Source: Haematobacter massiliensis | GTDB taxonomy: Bacteria > Pseudomonadota > Alphaproteobacteria > Rhodobacterales > Rhodobacteraceae | DNA length: 64,000 nucleotides | Assembly (NCBI RefSeq): GCF_000740795.1 | Contig: NZ_JGYG01000001.1 | Location: 576,710 to 640,709 of the forward strand | Direction: 5' to 3' | Part shown: positions 1-8,487 of the stretch, piece by piece | How the letters are laid out: every line of letters begins with the position of its first letter | Numbering within the stretch: position 1 is the stretch's first letter | Made by a program: the position numbers and the translations under genes | Notes under the pieces: model-generated | Database searches by the model: none | Seen by the model: the letters and a program-made list of their open reading frames with translations, nothing else | What the model was told of the DNA's origin: nothing

Positions 1-74
1 AGGAGGGTTTCGACGCGGGTATCGTCGAGACCCGTTACGAAGGCGACGAAGCCGGCGACGAGGTGGTCGAATGA
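1..74 (+). CDS. 3' end of a DNA-ligase-associated exonuclease (partial)
   Basis: Only the last 23 codons are present, read from base 3 to the TGA at 72-74. The tail is acidic (ending DEAGDEVVE) and includes the segment GFDAGIVETRYEGDE. This resembles the C-terminus of the beta-lactamase-fold exonucleases encoded immediately upstream of PP_1105-type ATP-dependent ligases. Its stop codon overlaps the ligase start in an ATGA arrangement, so the two are translationally coupled. The family assignment rests mainly on this context because the catalytic domain lies outside the window. Confidence 0.6.
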   Translation, partial: EGFDAGIVETRYEGDEAGDEVVE

Positions 75-1684
75 AGCGGTTCGCCGCCCTTTTCGCCGCA
101 CTGGACCGCACGACCAAGACGGGCGCCAAGGTGACGGCGCTGGCGGACTATTTCCGCACCGCCGATGACGCGGACAGACTCTGGACCATCGCGCTCCTGT
201 CCGGCCGCCGTCCGAAGCGCGCGGTGAATGCCACGCGGCTGGCCGAATGGGCGTCGGAGGCTGCCGGGCTGCCCTTCTGGCTTTTCGAGGAAAGCTACGC
301 GATGGTCGGCGATCTTGCCGAGACGATCGCCCTGCTGCTCCCGCCCCCCGAAGGCGCGGAAGACCTGCCGCTTTCCGACTGGATCGCGCGGTTGCGGGAC
401 ATGGCGCTCCTGGATGAACCCGCGCGCAAGCAGGTGATCCTCGACAGCTGGAACCGGCTGGGCGGCGAGGAGCGTTTCATCTTCAACAAGCTCATCACAG
501 GCGGCTTCCGCATGGGCGTGAGTCAGGGGCTGATGACCCGCGCGCTGGCTCAGGCAACCGGGATGGAGGAAGCCACGCTCGCCCATCGGCTGATGGGCGG
601 CTGGACGCCGGACAACACCACCTTCGCGCGTCTCGTGCTTGAACCCGACCCGGAGGCGGACCTCTCGCGGCCCTATCCGTTCTGCCTCGCCTCGCCGCTG
701 GAGGGAGAGGCAGTGGCCTTGGGACCGCCGGCGGATTGGATCGCGGAATGGAAATGGGATGGTATCCGGGGTCAACTCATCCGGCGCGGAGGCACGCATT
801 TCCTCTGGTCCCGGGGGGAGGAGCTGGTCACCGACCGCTTCCCGGAGCTTGCCCGCGCGCTCGACTTCCTGCCCGATGGGACCGTGATCGACGGGGAGAT
901 ACTCGCGTGGGAGGGGGAGGCCCCGCTCCCCTTCTCCGCTCTTCAGACGCGTATCGGGCGCAAGACCCTTTCCCGCAAGGTGCTCAGCGACGCGCCCGTG
1001 GTGCTGCTGGCCTATGACCTGCTCGAAGCGGAGGGGGTGGACATCCGGGACACGCCGCTCGCGGAACGCCGGGCCCGGCTGGAGGCACTCATCGGGGCTA
1101 TGCCACCGGACCTGCCGCTCAACCTCTCGCCGCTTCTGGACTTCACCGATTGGGAGAGCCTGCCCGCGCAGCGGGACCGCTCCCGGATGATCGGGGCGGA
1201 GGGGCTGATGCTGAAACGGCTCGCCTCTCCCTACACCGGCGGGCGGAAGCGGGGAGACTGGTGGAAGTGGAAGGTTGACCCCATGACCGTCGATGCGGTG
1301 ATGATCTATGCCCAGGCCGGACATGGACGGCGCGCGACGCTCTATACCGACTTCACCTTCGCGGTGCGCGACGGCAATGACCTCGTCCCCTTCACCAAGG
1401 CGTATTCCGGCCTGACGGATACGGAGTTCCGCAAGATCAGCCAATGGGTCCGCAGCCATACGCTCGAACGCTTCGGCCCGGTCAGGCGTGTGCCGCCCGA
1501 ACTCGTGTTCGAGATCGGCTTCGAGGGCATCCAGCCCTCCCCCCGCCACAAATCCGGCATCGCGCTCCGCTTTCCCCGGATGCTCCGCTGGCGCCACGAC
1601 AAGCCCGTCTCGGAGATCGACACGCTCGACACACTCCGCGCCTTGCTTGCGGAGGCGGAAGCCCGGCCCGCACCGCCGGAGTAG
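71..1684 (+). CDS. ATP-dependent DNA ligase (PP_1105 / ligase-exonuclease cluster type)
   Basis: This enzyme seals nicks in double-stranded DNA using ATP, in the cytoplasm. It has 537 residues. An all-alpha N-terminal DNA-binding domain covers about residues 1-200. The adenylation domain follows, with motif I EWKWDGIRG at 226-234 and the nucleotidyl lysine at K228. Motif IV/V-like GLMLKR (about 383) and the KWK motif near 400 precede a C-terminal OB fold. The ATG overlaps the stop of the upstream exonuclease remnant by 4 bases. In other proteobacteria this ligase is clustered with an exonuclease, a DEXH helicase and a phosphoesterase as a repair cassette; here the cassette seems to end with the ligase. 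It is accessory to the essential NAD-dependent LigA. Confidence 0.93.
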   Translation: MKRFAALFAALDRTTKTGAKVTALADYFRTADDADRLWTIALLSGRRPKRAVNATRLAEWASEAAGLPFWLFEESYAMVGDLAETIALLLPPPEGAEDLPLSDWIARLRDMALLDEPARKQVILDSWNRLGGEERFIFNKLITGGFRMGVSQGLMTRALAQATGMEEATLAHRLMGGWTPDNTTFARLVLEPDPEADLSRPYPFCLASPLEGEAVALGPPADWIAEWKWDGIRGQLIRRGGTHFLWSRGEELVTDRFPELARALDFLPDGTVIDGEILAWEGEAPLPFSALQTRIGRKTLSRKVLSDAPVVLLAYDLLEAEGVDIRDTPLAERRARLEALIGAMPPDLPLNLSPLLDFTDWESLPAQRDRSRMIGAEGLMLKRLASPYTGGRKRGDWWKWKVDPMTVDAVMIYAQAGHGRRATLYTDFTFAVRDGNDLVPFTKAYSGLTDTEFRKISQWVRSHTLERFGPVRRVPPELVFEIGFEGIQPSPRHKSGIALRFPRMLRWRHDKPVSEIDTLDTLRALLAEAEARPAPPE

Positions 1685-1786
1685 CGGCCCCGAGCCTTGC
1701 AGAGCATCTGACCCCCGACAGGATCGTCGAGAGCCTCTGGCAGACCTCATGCCCGCGCGGCGGAGGACGGCGATCATCACCCGCTG

Positions 1787-2482
1787 TCAGAGGCGATAGC
1801 CGCCTGACACGGTAAGAACCTCACCGGTAATGAACCCGGCCTCCTCACTCACCAAAAAGCGAACGGCGCGGGCGATGTCCCGTGCCTCGCCTATCCGGCC
1901 GAGGGCGGTCTCTCCGACAAAAAGCGCCGTCAATTCCGCGGAACGGGGTTGTTCGGGCGTGTTGACGGCACCCGGGGCGACTGCATTCACCCGAATCCCC
2001 CTGCCGCCCAGTTCCTTCGCCATCGCACGCGTCCAGAGGTTCAGCGCGGCCTTGCTCGCCCCATAGGTGGACGCATCGCGCGGCGGCAGCACCGCGTTCA
2101 CCGAGGATATGTTGACGATCGCAGAGCCCGGCTTCAGATGCGGCAGGGCCGCCGCGAGCAGAGCCTGCGGCGCAAGCAGGTTTACCGCGAGAATGTCCAT
2201 TGCCGACACTGCATCGAAGCTCTCCTTCGGGGAAGGACGAACGACACCCGCATTGTTGACGATGATATCCAAGCGCCCCAGCTGCGCCATCACTTCTGCA
2301 ACCACTTTAACAGCTGCATCGGGCCTGGCGAGGTCAGCGCGAATGGCGACGATATCAGGGGAAAGGCTCTCGGGCGCGGTTGTCCGCCAGGTAATGACGA
2401 CCTTGTGGTCCCGTCGCAGATGCTCGGCTATGGCCCTGCCTATGCCGCGGGAACCTCCGGTTACCAAAGCCACCTTGAGCAT
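1787..2482 (-). CDS. SDR family NAD(P)-dependent oxidoreductase
   Basis: This is a 231-residue short-chain dehydrogenase/reductase with a Rossmann fold. Visible motifs are the cofactor loop TGGSRGIG (residues 8-15), NNAG, the catalytic serine in NISSVN and the YxxxK pair in YGASKAALN. The C-terminal end FITGEVLTVSGGYRL is typical of FabG-like SDRs. The reading frame extends upstream to 2632, but the start at 2482 is preferred because it begins the fold (MLKVALVTGG) and has AGAGGATATTC in front. The substrate cannot be told from sequence. It is convergent with the ligase and divergent from the M3 peptidase. Confidence 0.88.
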   Translation of the reverse strand: MLKVALVTGGSRGIGRAIAEHLRRDHKVVITWRTTAPESLSPDIVAIRADLARPDAAVKVVAEVMAQLGRLDIIVNNAGVVRPSPKESFDAVSAMDILAVNLLAPQALLAAALPHLKPGSAIVNISSVNAVLPPRDASTYGASKAALNLWTRAMAKELGGRGIRVNAVAPGAVNTPEQPRSAELTALFVGETALGRIGEARDIARAVRFLVSEEAGFITGEVLTVSGGYRL

Positions 2483-2676
2483 GAATATCCTCTGCGTGCC
2501 CCGCAGGGTGAAGCCGCGCCCTTCAGCCCGCTGATCGTTGCGAGAATGAAGCGCCTTGTATGGTTCCGCAAGAGCCGCCCGGCCGTCCCCACCCCTTGCC
2601 GCGCCACCGTGAGGCGCTGCTACAGCTTGCACTCTCCGGCCGCCCGCACCAGTTTATGCCCAAAAGGAGACTTGCC

Positions 2677-4509
2677 ATGGCCCTGCCCCTCCCCCGACCC
2701 GTTTACGATACCGCCTCCGGCGCAGCCGCGTTCGGCGATCTGCCGGAATGGGACCTGACCGACCTCTACACCGCCCCGGACGCGCCGAAGCTCAAGCAGG
2801 ACATGGACTGGCTTGAGGCCGAATGCGCCGATTTCGCCGCCGTCTATCAGGGGCGTCTGGCCGATCTGGACGCGGCGGAGCTGCTGGAAGTCGTCCGCCG
2901 TTATGAGCGGATCGACACGGTGGCCGGGCGGGTCATGTCCTATGCCGGGCTGCGCTACTATCAGAACACCATGGACAGCGCGCGCGCCAAGTTCCTCTCT
3001 GACTGTCAGGACAGGATCACATCCTTCACCACGCCGCTGGTCTTCTTCTCGCTCGAACTGAACCGGATCGACGATGCGGCGCTGGAAGCGCGCTTTGCCG
3101 AGAACGCCGATCTCGCCCGTTACAAGCCGATCTTCGAGCGGATCCGCGCCATGCGCCCCTACCAGCTTTCCGACGAGCTGGAGACTTTCCTGCACGACCA
3201 GTCAGCCGTCGGGGCAGCCGCCTGGAACCGGCTGTTCGATGAGACGACCGCCGGGCTGGAGTTTACCGTCAAGGGCGAAACGCTCAATCTTGAAGCCACG
3301 CTCAACCTGCTGACCGACACCGACCGCGCGACGCGCGAAGCGGCAGCGCGGGAGCTGGCGCGGGTATTCGGCCAGAACATCAAGCTCTTCTCCCGCGTGC
3401 ACAACACGCTGGCCAAGGAGAAGGAGATCGAGGACCGCTGGCGCAAGATGCCTACTGCCCAGACCGCCCGCCACCTGTCCAACCAGGTGGAGCCGGAAGT
3501 GGTGGAGGCGCTGCGGAACGCCGTGGTCGCGGCCTATCCGAAGCTCTCGCATCGCTACTACCGGCTGAAGGCGAAGTGGATGGGTCTTGATCATCTGGAG
3601 ATCTGGGACAGGAATGCCCCTCTGCCGCTCGATGCGCCGATACCGGTGGATTGGGCGACGGCGAAGAAGACCGTGCTTGACGCCTATTCCGACTTCTCCC
3701 CCAAAATGGCTGAAATCGCGGAGCCGTTCTTCGACAAGGGCTGGATCGACGCCGGCGTGAAGCCCGGTAAGGCGCCCGGTGCCTTCGCCCATCCGACCGT
3801 CGCCGAAGTACATCCCTATGTCATGCTGAACTACCTCGGCAAACCCCGGGATGTGATGACACTCGCCCATGAACTGGGCCACGGCGTGCATCAGGTTCTG
3901 GCCGCAGAACAGGGGGAGCTTCTGTCCTCCACCCCGCTGACGCTGGCGGAAACGGCGAGCGTGTTCGGGGAGATGCTGACCTTCCGCAAACTGCTGGCGG
4001 AGGCGAAGACGCCGGAGGAGAAGAAGACCCTCCTCGCCGGCAAGGTGGAGGACATGATCAACACCGTCGTCCGGCAGATCGCGTTCTATGACTTCGAATG
4101 CAAGCTGCATGCCGCACGGCGGGAGGGCGAACTCACGCCAGAGGACATCAATGCGCTCTGGATGTCCGTGCAGGCCGAAAGTCTTGGCGACGCTTTCCGT
4201 TTCATGGACGGTTACGAGACCTACTGGACATACATATCGCACTTCGTGCACTCGCCGTTCTACGTCTATGCCTATGCCTTTGGCGACGGGTTGGTGAATG
4301 CGCTTTATGCGGTCTACGAAGAAGGCGATCCCTCGTTCCAGGACAAGTATTTCGCGCTGCTGAAGGCCGGCGGGTCCAAGCATCACAAGGAGCTTCTCGC
4401 GCCCTTCGGGCTGGACGCGACCGATCCGGCCTTCTGGGACAAGGGCCTGTCGATGATCTCCGGTTTCATAGATGAGCTGAAAGCCATGGAAGACCGGTCC
4501 GAAGACTGA
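2677..4509 (+). CDS. pepF: M3 family oligoendopeptidase F
   Basis: This is a cytoplasmic zinc metallopeptidase of 610 residues that cleaves short peptides. The zinc site HELGHGVH lies near residue 398. The downstream glutamate ligand is expected in the segment LAETASVFGEM, and the histidine/tyrosine-rich C-terminal segment typical of M3B enzymes (YTWISH-like, here YWTYISHFVHSPFYVYAYAFG) is present. The frame is open from 2560, but the ATG at 2677 directly follows an AAAAGGAGA ribosome binding site and gives a normal family length. The gene stands alone and is followed by a strong terminator hairpin. Confidence 0.94.
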   Translation: MALPLPRPVYDTASGAAAFGDLPEWDLTDLYTAPDAPKLKQDMDWLEAECADFAAVYQGRLADLDAAELLEVVRRYERIDTVAGRVMSYAGLRYYQNTMDSARAKFLSDCQDRITSFTTPLVFFSLELNRIDDAALEARFAENADLARYKPIFERIRAMRPYQLSDELETFLHDQSAVGAAAWNRLFDETTAGLEFTVKGETLNLEATLNLLTDTDRATREAAARELARVFGQNIKLFSRVHNTLAKEKEIEDRWRKMPTAQTARHLSNQVEPEVVEALRNAVVAAYPKLSHRYYRLKAKWMGLDHLEIWDRNAPLPLDAPIPVDWATAKKTVLDAYSDFSPKMAEIAEPFFDKGWIDAGVKPGKAPGAFAHPTVAEVHPYVMLNYLGKPRDVMTLAHELGHGVHQVLAAEQGELLSSTPLTLAETASVFGEMLTFRKLLAEAKTPEEKKTLLAGKVEDMINTVVRQIAFYDFECKLHAARREGELTPEDINALWMSVQAESLGDAFRFMDGYETYWTYISHFVHSPFYVYAYAFGDGLVNALYAVYEEGDPSFQDKYFALLKAGGSKHHKELLAPFGLDATDPAFWDKGLSMISGFIDELKAMEDRSED

Positions 4510-4524
4510 GTTTCTTCATGTAAG

Positions 4525-4550
4525 AGGGGCGGCCGTGGGAGGCCGCCCCT
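4525..4550 (+). terminator. Hairpin terminator after pepF
   Basis: A perfect 10-bp stem (AGGGGCGGCC with GGCCGCCCCT) closes a 6-base loop, 15 bases after the pepF stop. Only a short TC run follows, so its T-tract is weak. It lies between convergent genes and could also slow transcripts arriving from the minus-strand stress gene. Confidence 0.7.
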
Positions 4551-4585
4551 TCAAAATGGACTTTCAGTCGTCAGACGCCCTGCGG

Positions 4586-6031
4586 TCAGATGGGACGGAC
4601 GGGTTTGTCCTTCGTATCCCTCATCGCCGCCATATCGCTGGAATCCACGACATCGGCGCTCCGGGTTTTCAGGTCGGTGCGGGCGTCCTCGATCTCCACT
4701 TCGGTGTGGCGCACCTTGTCGGTCACGGTCTCCGTGTGATCCTCCTGATGACGGCGAAGGGCGATCTCCTCCGTCACGCGAGCTTCCTTGCTGATCACCG
4801 CTTCTTCCCTGTGTTCCTCCGCCTCGATCACACGTTCGCGGAACAGATCCTCGCCCGCCTTCACGGCTCTATCCACGGGATGGCGATCGATCTCCACGTG
4901 ATCGCTGTGCAGAGTGACCTCCTCCGAGACCGGTGTCTCCACCACATAGGAGCGGACCCGAACCCGGCCGAGGTTCACGTCCCGCTTGCCGACGCGGAGT
5001 TGCTCCTCGACAATCGGAATGATCTCGTCGGTGGCGCGATATTCTTCCACATCCTCGTCGGAATAGGTGCGCGCAGCGTTGTAAGCCGCCGCCGTCGGAG
5101 CGCCGCCGACGCTCCCACCCATCTGGCCGGAAGCGGCAGGCTGAGAGGCGGCCATCTGCTGGGTCGCCGTATCGCTGCGGGTGCTGCTCATCGCGGCGGC
5201 GGCAGTTGCTGCGGCACCCGTCGCAGCGACGGTGGCCGCTCCGGTCGCGGATTCGCCACGCCAGCCCTGTTCTCGCCACTCGCCCGCCCGAACATCGAGA
5301 TCAATGGCGCCCTCATCCTCGAGTATGTCGAGCACGTCGTCATGCTTCTCATCGGGCACATTGCTCACCGCTACCAGATAGCCGCCGCGGCGAAGCCCCT
5401 CCGCATAGGTCTCCCGCTCATCATCCGGGAAGAAAAAGTCTGAGATGCTCTCCCAGAAGCCGCGATCCTCATAATCGGAAGACGCGCGACCGACATATTC
5501 CTCACCGCCCGTGATACGGATGGAGGTTTCGGGCAGACCCAGAGCGTTGAGCGCGTCGCGCGCCCGGTCTGCCTCCGCCTTGCTGTCGAAAAATGCCGTC
5601 AAGTTCCGGTTTCCATAGTCGGCCATGATATGGTCCTCTCTCATGGATGAAGCCTCGGGCGATCTGCCGCTTCGGACGATCTCCGCCCGCTGACGCCTTA
5701 GCGTCACGGGCACGGAAACGGCCTCGCGCCTTTGGCGCTGGATCAGATGTATCTCTTCCTTAAGTACCAGCCGCCTCTGGACGACCAGACGTTCCTCAAC
5801 CACCGGAATGATGGTGACGCCATCCTCGACACGTGTGTCGGGGACCGCCTCAACCTCCCGGTTGATCGCAACACGCTTTACCTCCAGCTCAGTGGAGACC
5901 AGTTCCACTTCTGCAGTCTCGACGACGGTTTCGGTACGAAGATGAACGCTTACCCGCCCCGTCACGGCATCTCTCACGGAGATCGAGACGTGCTCTTGGG
6001 CAAGCGGCAGTATCAACTCCTCATCGCGCAT
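4586..6031 (-). CDS. Stress protein with two YsnF/AvaK (DUF2382) domains flanking a YflT-like domain
   Basis: The frame encodes 481 residues. Residues about 5-125 are a first DUF2382 domain. About 136-215 is a general-stress-protein-17M/YflT-like domain (LTAFFDSKAEADRARDAL). About 230-310 is a low-complexity Ala/Thr/Gly linker with ATGAA units. About 330-450 is a second DUF2382 domain (EIIPIVEEQLRVGKR), rich in charged repeats. No catalytic motif is visible; family members are general-stress proteins of unknown activity. An internal ATG at 5625 has a good GAGAGAGGA site, so a shorter protein could also be made: this may be two genes fused in frame. An EcfG-like promoter lies just upstream (6082-6058). 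There is no signal peptide. Confidence 0.82.
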   Translation of the reverse strand: MRDEELILPLAQEHVSISVRDAVTGRVSVHLRTETVVETAEVELVSTELEVKRVAINREVEAVPDTRVEDGVTIIPVVEERLVVQRRLVLKEEIHLIQRQRREAVSVPVTLRRQRAEIVRSGRSPEASSMREDHIMADYGNRNLTAFFDSKAEADRARDALNALGLPETSIRITGGEEYVGRASSDYEDRGFWESISDFFFPDDERETYAEGLRRGGYLVAVSNVPDEKHDDVLDILEDEGAIDLDVRAGEWREQGWRGESATGAATVAATGAAATAAAAMSSTRSDTATQQMAASQPAASGQMGGSVGGAPTAAAYNAARTYSDEDVEEYRATDEIIPIVEEQLRVGKRDVNLGRVRVRSYVVETPVSEEVTLHSDHVEIDRHPVDRAVKAGEDLFRERVIEAEEHREEAVISKEARVTEEIALRRHQEDHTETVTDKVRHTEVEIEDARTDLKTRSADVVDSSDMAAMRDTKDKPVRPI

Positions 6032-6057
6032 CTCATACCCCCCGCGATCGGGTATGA

Positions 6058-6082
6058 AACGCCGCTTAAGCGGCGATGTTCC
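6058..6082 (-). promoter_or_regulatory. EcfG (general stress sigma factor)-type promoter for the DUF2382 gene
   Basis: On the minus strand GGAAC (6082-6078), a 16-base spacer and CGTT (6061-6058) match the alphaproteobacterial EcfG/SigT consensus GGAAC-N16/17-CGTT exactly. The start codon of the stress gene is 26 bases downstream. The spacer contains a 16-bp perfect palindrome, CGCCGCTTAAGCGGCG, at 6060-6075. A further inverted repeat, CATACCC/GGGTATG, at 6034-6056 lies between promoter and start and may be an operator or leader hairpin. Confidence 0.72.
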
Positions 6083-6189
6083 TGCTTATCGCGGAAAGGT
6101 CACATCCTGCGATGGGAAGCCATCCCGCCATTGCCGTGGCGGCGAGAACGACATATTCGGTCGTTAAGCCGCCATGCGAGGACGCTTCC

Positions 6190-7821
6190 GTGCCTGAACG
6201 CCCCTCCTCTCTCGCCCCCTTCCGTCACAGGACGTTTCGGATGCTTTGGATGGCCACGCTGCTCTCCAATCTCGGCGGGCTGATACAGGGCGTGGGCGCG
6301 GGCTGGATGATGACCACGCTGACCACGTCGACGGGTCTCGTTGCCCTGGTTCAGGCCTCCACCACGCTGCCGATCATGCTGTTCTCCATCCCGGCGGGTG
6401 CACTGGCCGATACGCTTGACCGGCGGCGGATCATGCTGTTTGCGCAGTCGTTCATGCTGCTCGTGTCCATCGGACTGGCGCTCACCGCTTTTGCGGGGCT
6501 GCTGACGCCCTGGACGCTTCTGGCGTTCACCTTCATGATCGGGGTGGGAACGGCGCTTCACAACCCGTCGTGGCAATCCTCCATGGGCGACATCGTCCCG
6601 CGGCAGGATCTGGCACAGGCCGTGTCGCTGAACTCCATGGGCTTCAACCTGATGCGGAGCGTCGGCCCGGCCATCGGGGGTATCATCGTTGCGACAGCAG
6701 GCGCGGCCATGGCCTTCGCGCTGAACGCGCTCAGCTATGTCTCGCTCATCTTCGCCCTCTGGCGCTGGAAGCCGGACCCCAAGCCCGCGCCGCTCGCGCG
6801 GGAGCCGTTGGGAAGGGCCATCGGTTCTGGCCTGCGCTATGTCTCCATGTCGCCGCATCTGCTGAAAGTGATGCTGCGGGCCTTCTGCTTCGGCTTCTCC
6901 GCAGTTTCCATCCTCGCACTGCTTCCTGTCGTGTCGCAGCGGCTGCTGAACGGCACCGCGCTGACCTATGGTTTGCTGCTTGGCTGTTTCGGGTTGGGCG
7001 CGATCGGCGGGGCGTTCTCCAATTCGAGGATGCGGGAGGTGCTGTCGAACGAGAATGTGGCCCGCTGCGGCTTTCTCGCGGTGGCGATCACCACTGCCAT
7101 GCTCGCGGTCAGCCGGGATCTGTGGCTGAGTTGCCTGTTCCTTCTGCTTGGCGGCGCGGGATGGGTTCTGGCCCTGTCGCTCTTCAACGTGACGGTGCAG
7201 CTTTCCACGCCACGCTGGGTCGTGGGTCGGGCGCTTGCCTTCTATCAGACCTTCACCTTCGGAGGCATGGCGATCGGGAGCTGGGTCTGGGGCATGATCG
7301 CCGAGGAATATGGGGTGGATACCTCGCTGCTCGCGGCGTCCATCACGCTCGTCCTCGGCATGGCGCTCGGGCTGGCCTGGAGCTTGCCAGCCTTTGGTAC
7401 CGTCAATCTCGACCCCCTGGACCGCTTCAACGAACCGGCGCTGCGGCTTGACATCAAACAGCGGAGCGGGCCGCTGATGATCATGGTCGATTACGTCATC
7501 CGCCCGGAGGACACGGACGATTTCCTTGCCGCGATGAGCGAGCGTCGCCGCATCCGCATCCGGGACGGCGCCCGCCAATGGGCACTTCTGCGTGACCTCG
7601 AGCAGCCCGATCTCTGGACGGAAAGCTATCATGTGCCGACATGGATGGACTATCTCCGCCATAACCAGCGCCGTACCGTTGGGGATTACGAGATCACCAA
7701 GCGGCTCCGCATGCTTCATTCCGGCGATGCGCCGCCCCGCGTTCATCGAATGATCGAGCGCCAGACCGTGCCCCCCCATGACGATCTGCCGCTGAAACCG
7801 ATCAGCGAAAGCGTTCACTAG
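6190..7821 (+). CDS. MFS transporter of the MFS_3 (EntS-like) family with a C-terminal soluble domain
   Basis: This inner-membrane exporter of about 543 residues has 12 predicted membrane helices between about residues 15 and 410, beginning FRHRTFRMLWMATLLSNLG. The loop PAGALADTLDRRRIML is the conserved MFS motif A-like turn. After the membrane part, residues about 430-530 (starting MIMVDYVIRPEDTDDFLAAM) form a soluble extension resembling an antibiotic-biosynthesis-monooxygenase/dimeric alpha-beta barrel fold, which is common in this subfamily. The start is uncertain: GTG at 6190 has a CGAGGA site 8 bases upstream, whereas the frame opens at 6076. The substrate is unknown. Confidence 0.85.
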   Translation: MPERPSSLAPFRHRTFRMLWMATLLSNLGGLIQGVGAGWMMTTLTTSTGLVALVQASTTLPIMLFSIPAGALADTLDRRRIMLFAQSFMLLVSIGLALTAFAGLLTPWTLLAFTFMIGVGTALHNPSWQSSMGDIVPRQDLAQAVSLNSMGFNLMRSVGPAIGGIIVATAGAAMAFALNALSYVSLIFALWRWKPDPKPAPLAREPLGRAIGSGLRYVSMSPHLLKVMLRAFCFGFSAVSILALLPVVSQRLLNGTALTYGLLLGCFGLGAIGGAFSNSRMREVLSNENVARCGFLAVAITTAMLAVSRDLWLSCLFLLLGGAGWVLALSLFNVTVQLSTPRWVVGRALAFYQTFTFGGMAIGSWVWGMIAEEYGVDTSLLAASITLVLGMALGLAWSLPAFGTVNLDPLDRFNEPALRLDIKQRSGPLMIMVDYVIRPEDTDDFLAAMSERRRIRIRDGARQWALLRDLEQPDLWTESYHVPTWMDYLRHNQRRTVGDYEITKRLRMLHSGDAPPRVHRMIERQTVPPHDDLPLKPISESVH

Positions 7822-7935
7822 CTCTGGCGAGAGCGCCAAAGAGCACTATACCTCCCCCCGTGTCCCATGCGTTACCTGGTCGCGTACGGGAAGGGTGCGA
7901 CTTGCACCGGAATGCCCGGCGAGAAGGGATCGATG

Positions 7936-8487
7936 ATGACGGATATGCCGCGACGCTGGCACCTAAGGGCCGCTACTCATGCCTCGCATGACGCGGTGGA
8001 CAGGGTCGTCGGGGGCGTGGATACCCTCGCCGGGTACGGGGATTACGTGCTGGCGCTCCATCGCTTCAGGGCGGTGGTGGAGACGGCGCTGAAGGGGATT
8101 GTGCTGCCGGAGGGGCTTCGCGGCTGGCAACCTGCCAGCGTGGCCCCGGCCCTTCTCTCTGACATGGGCGATCTTGACCTCGCACCATTGCCCCCCTTGT
8201 CAGGCGGCCCCCTGCTCGATGCGCGGGGTGAGACCGCTTATGGTACGCTTTATGTTCTGGAAGGCGCGACGCTTGGCGCGCAGGTGCTTCTGCGGCGGGC
8301 ACAGAAACTTGGCCTGACGAGCCAGCACGGCGCCCGGCATCTCGCCCTTCAGGCAGGGCGCGTGCCTCAGTGGCGAGAGTTCCTCACCCGGCTTGAGGCC
8401 GAGAGCGACTTCGATCTGGGTCTGGCCGCGACCGCGAGCAGCGCCTGCTTCGCCCTCGCCCAGAACGCCTTCGGAAAGACTGAGTGA
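7936..8487 (+). CDS. bphO: Biliverdin-producing heme oxygenase
   Basis: This enzyme opens heme to biliverdin, CO and iron, supplying the chromophore for the phytochrome encoded next. It has 183 residues from the ATG at 7936 (an ATG at 7933 is an alternative; both follow GAGAAGGGA). The proximal-histidine region LRAATHASHDAVD is at about residues 8-20, and the distal-helix segment AYGTLYVLEGATLGAQVL fits the glycine-rich helix of bacterial heme oxygenases. Its stop overlaps the bphP ATG (TGATG), so the two are translationally coupled, which strongly supports the role. Confidence 0.9.
   Translation: MTDMPRRWHLRAATHASHDAVDRVVGGVDTLAGYGDYVLALHRFRAVVETALKGIVLPEGLRGWQPASVAPALLSDMGDLDLAPLPPLSGGPLLDARGETAYGTLYVLEGATLGAQVLLRRAQKLGLTSQHGARHLALQAGRVPQWREFLTRLEAESDFDLGLAATASSACFALAQNAFGKTE

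Noticed and set aside
35..1780. Long minus-strand frame (581 codons) opposite the DNA ligase
   Set aside because: High GC content leaves open shadow frames; it lacks conserved domains, and the plus-strand ligase has intact motifs.
6100..7839. Minus-strand 579-codon frame opposite the MFS gene
   Set aside because: Shadow frame: Arg/His/Gln/Gly-rich with no hydrophobic pattern or domain, while the plus strand encodes a clear transporter.
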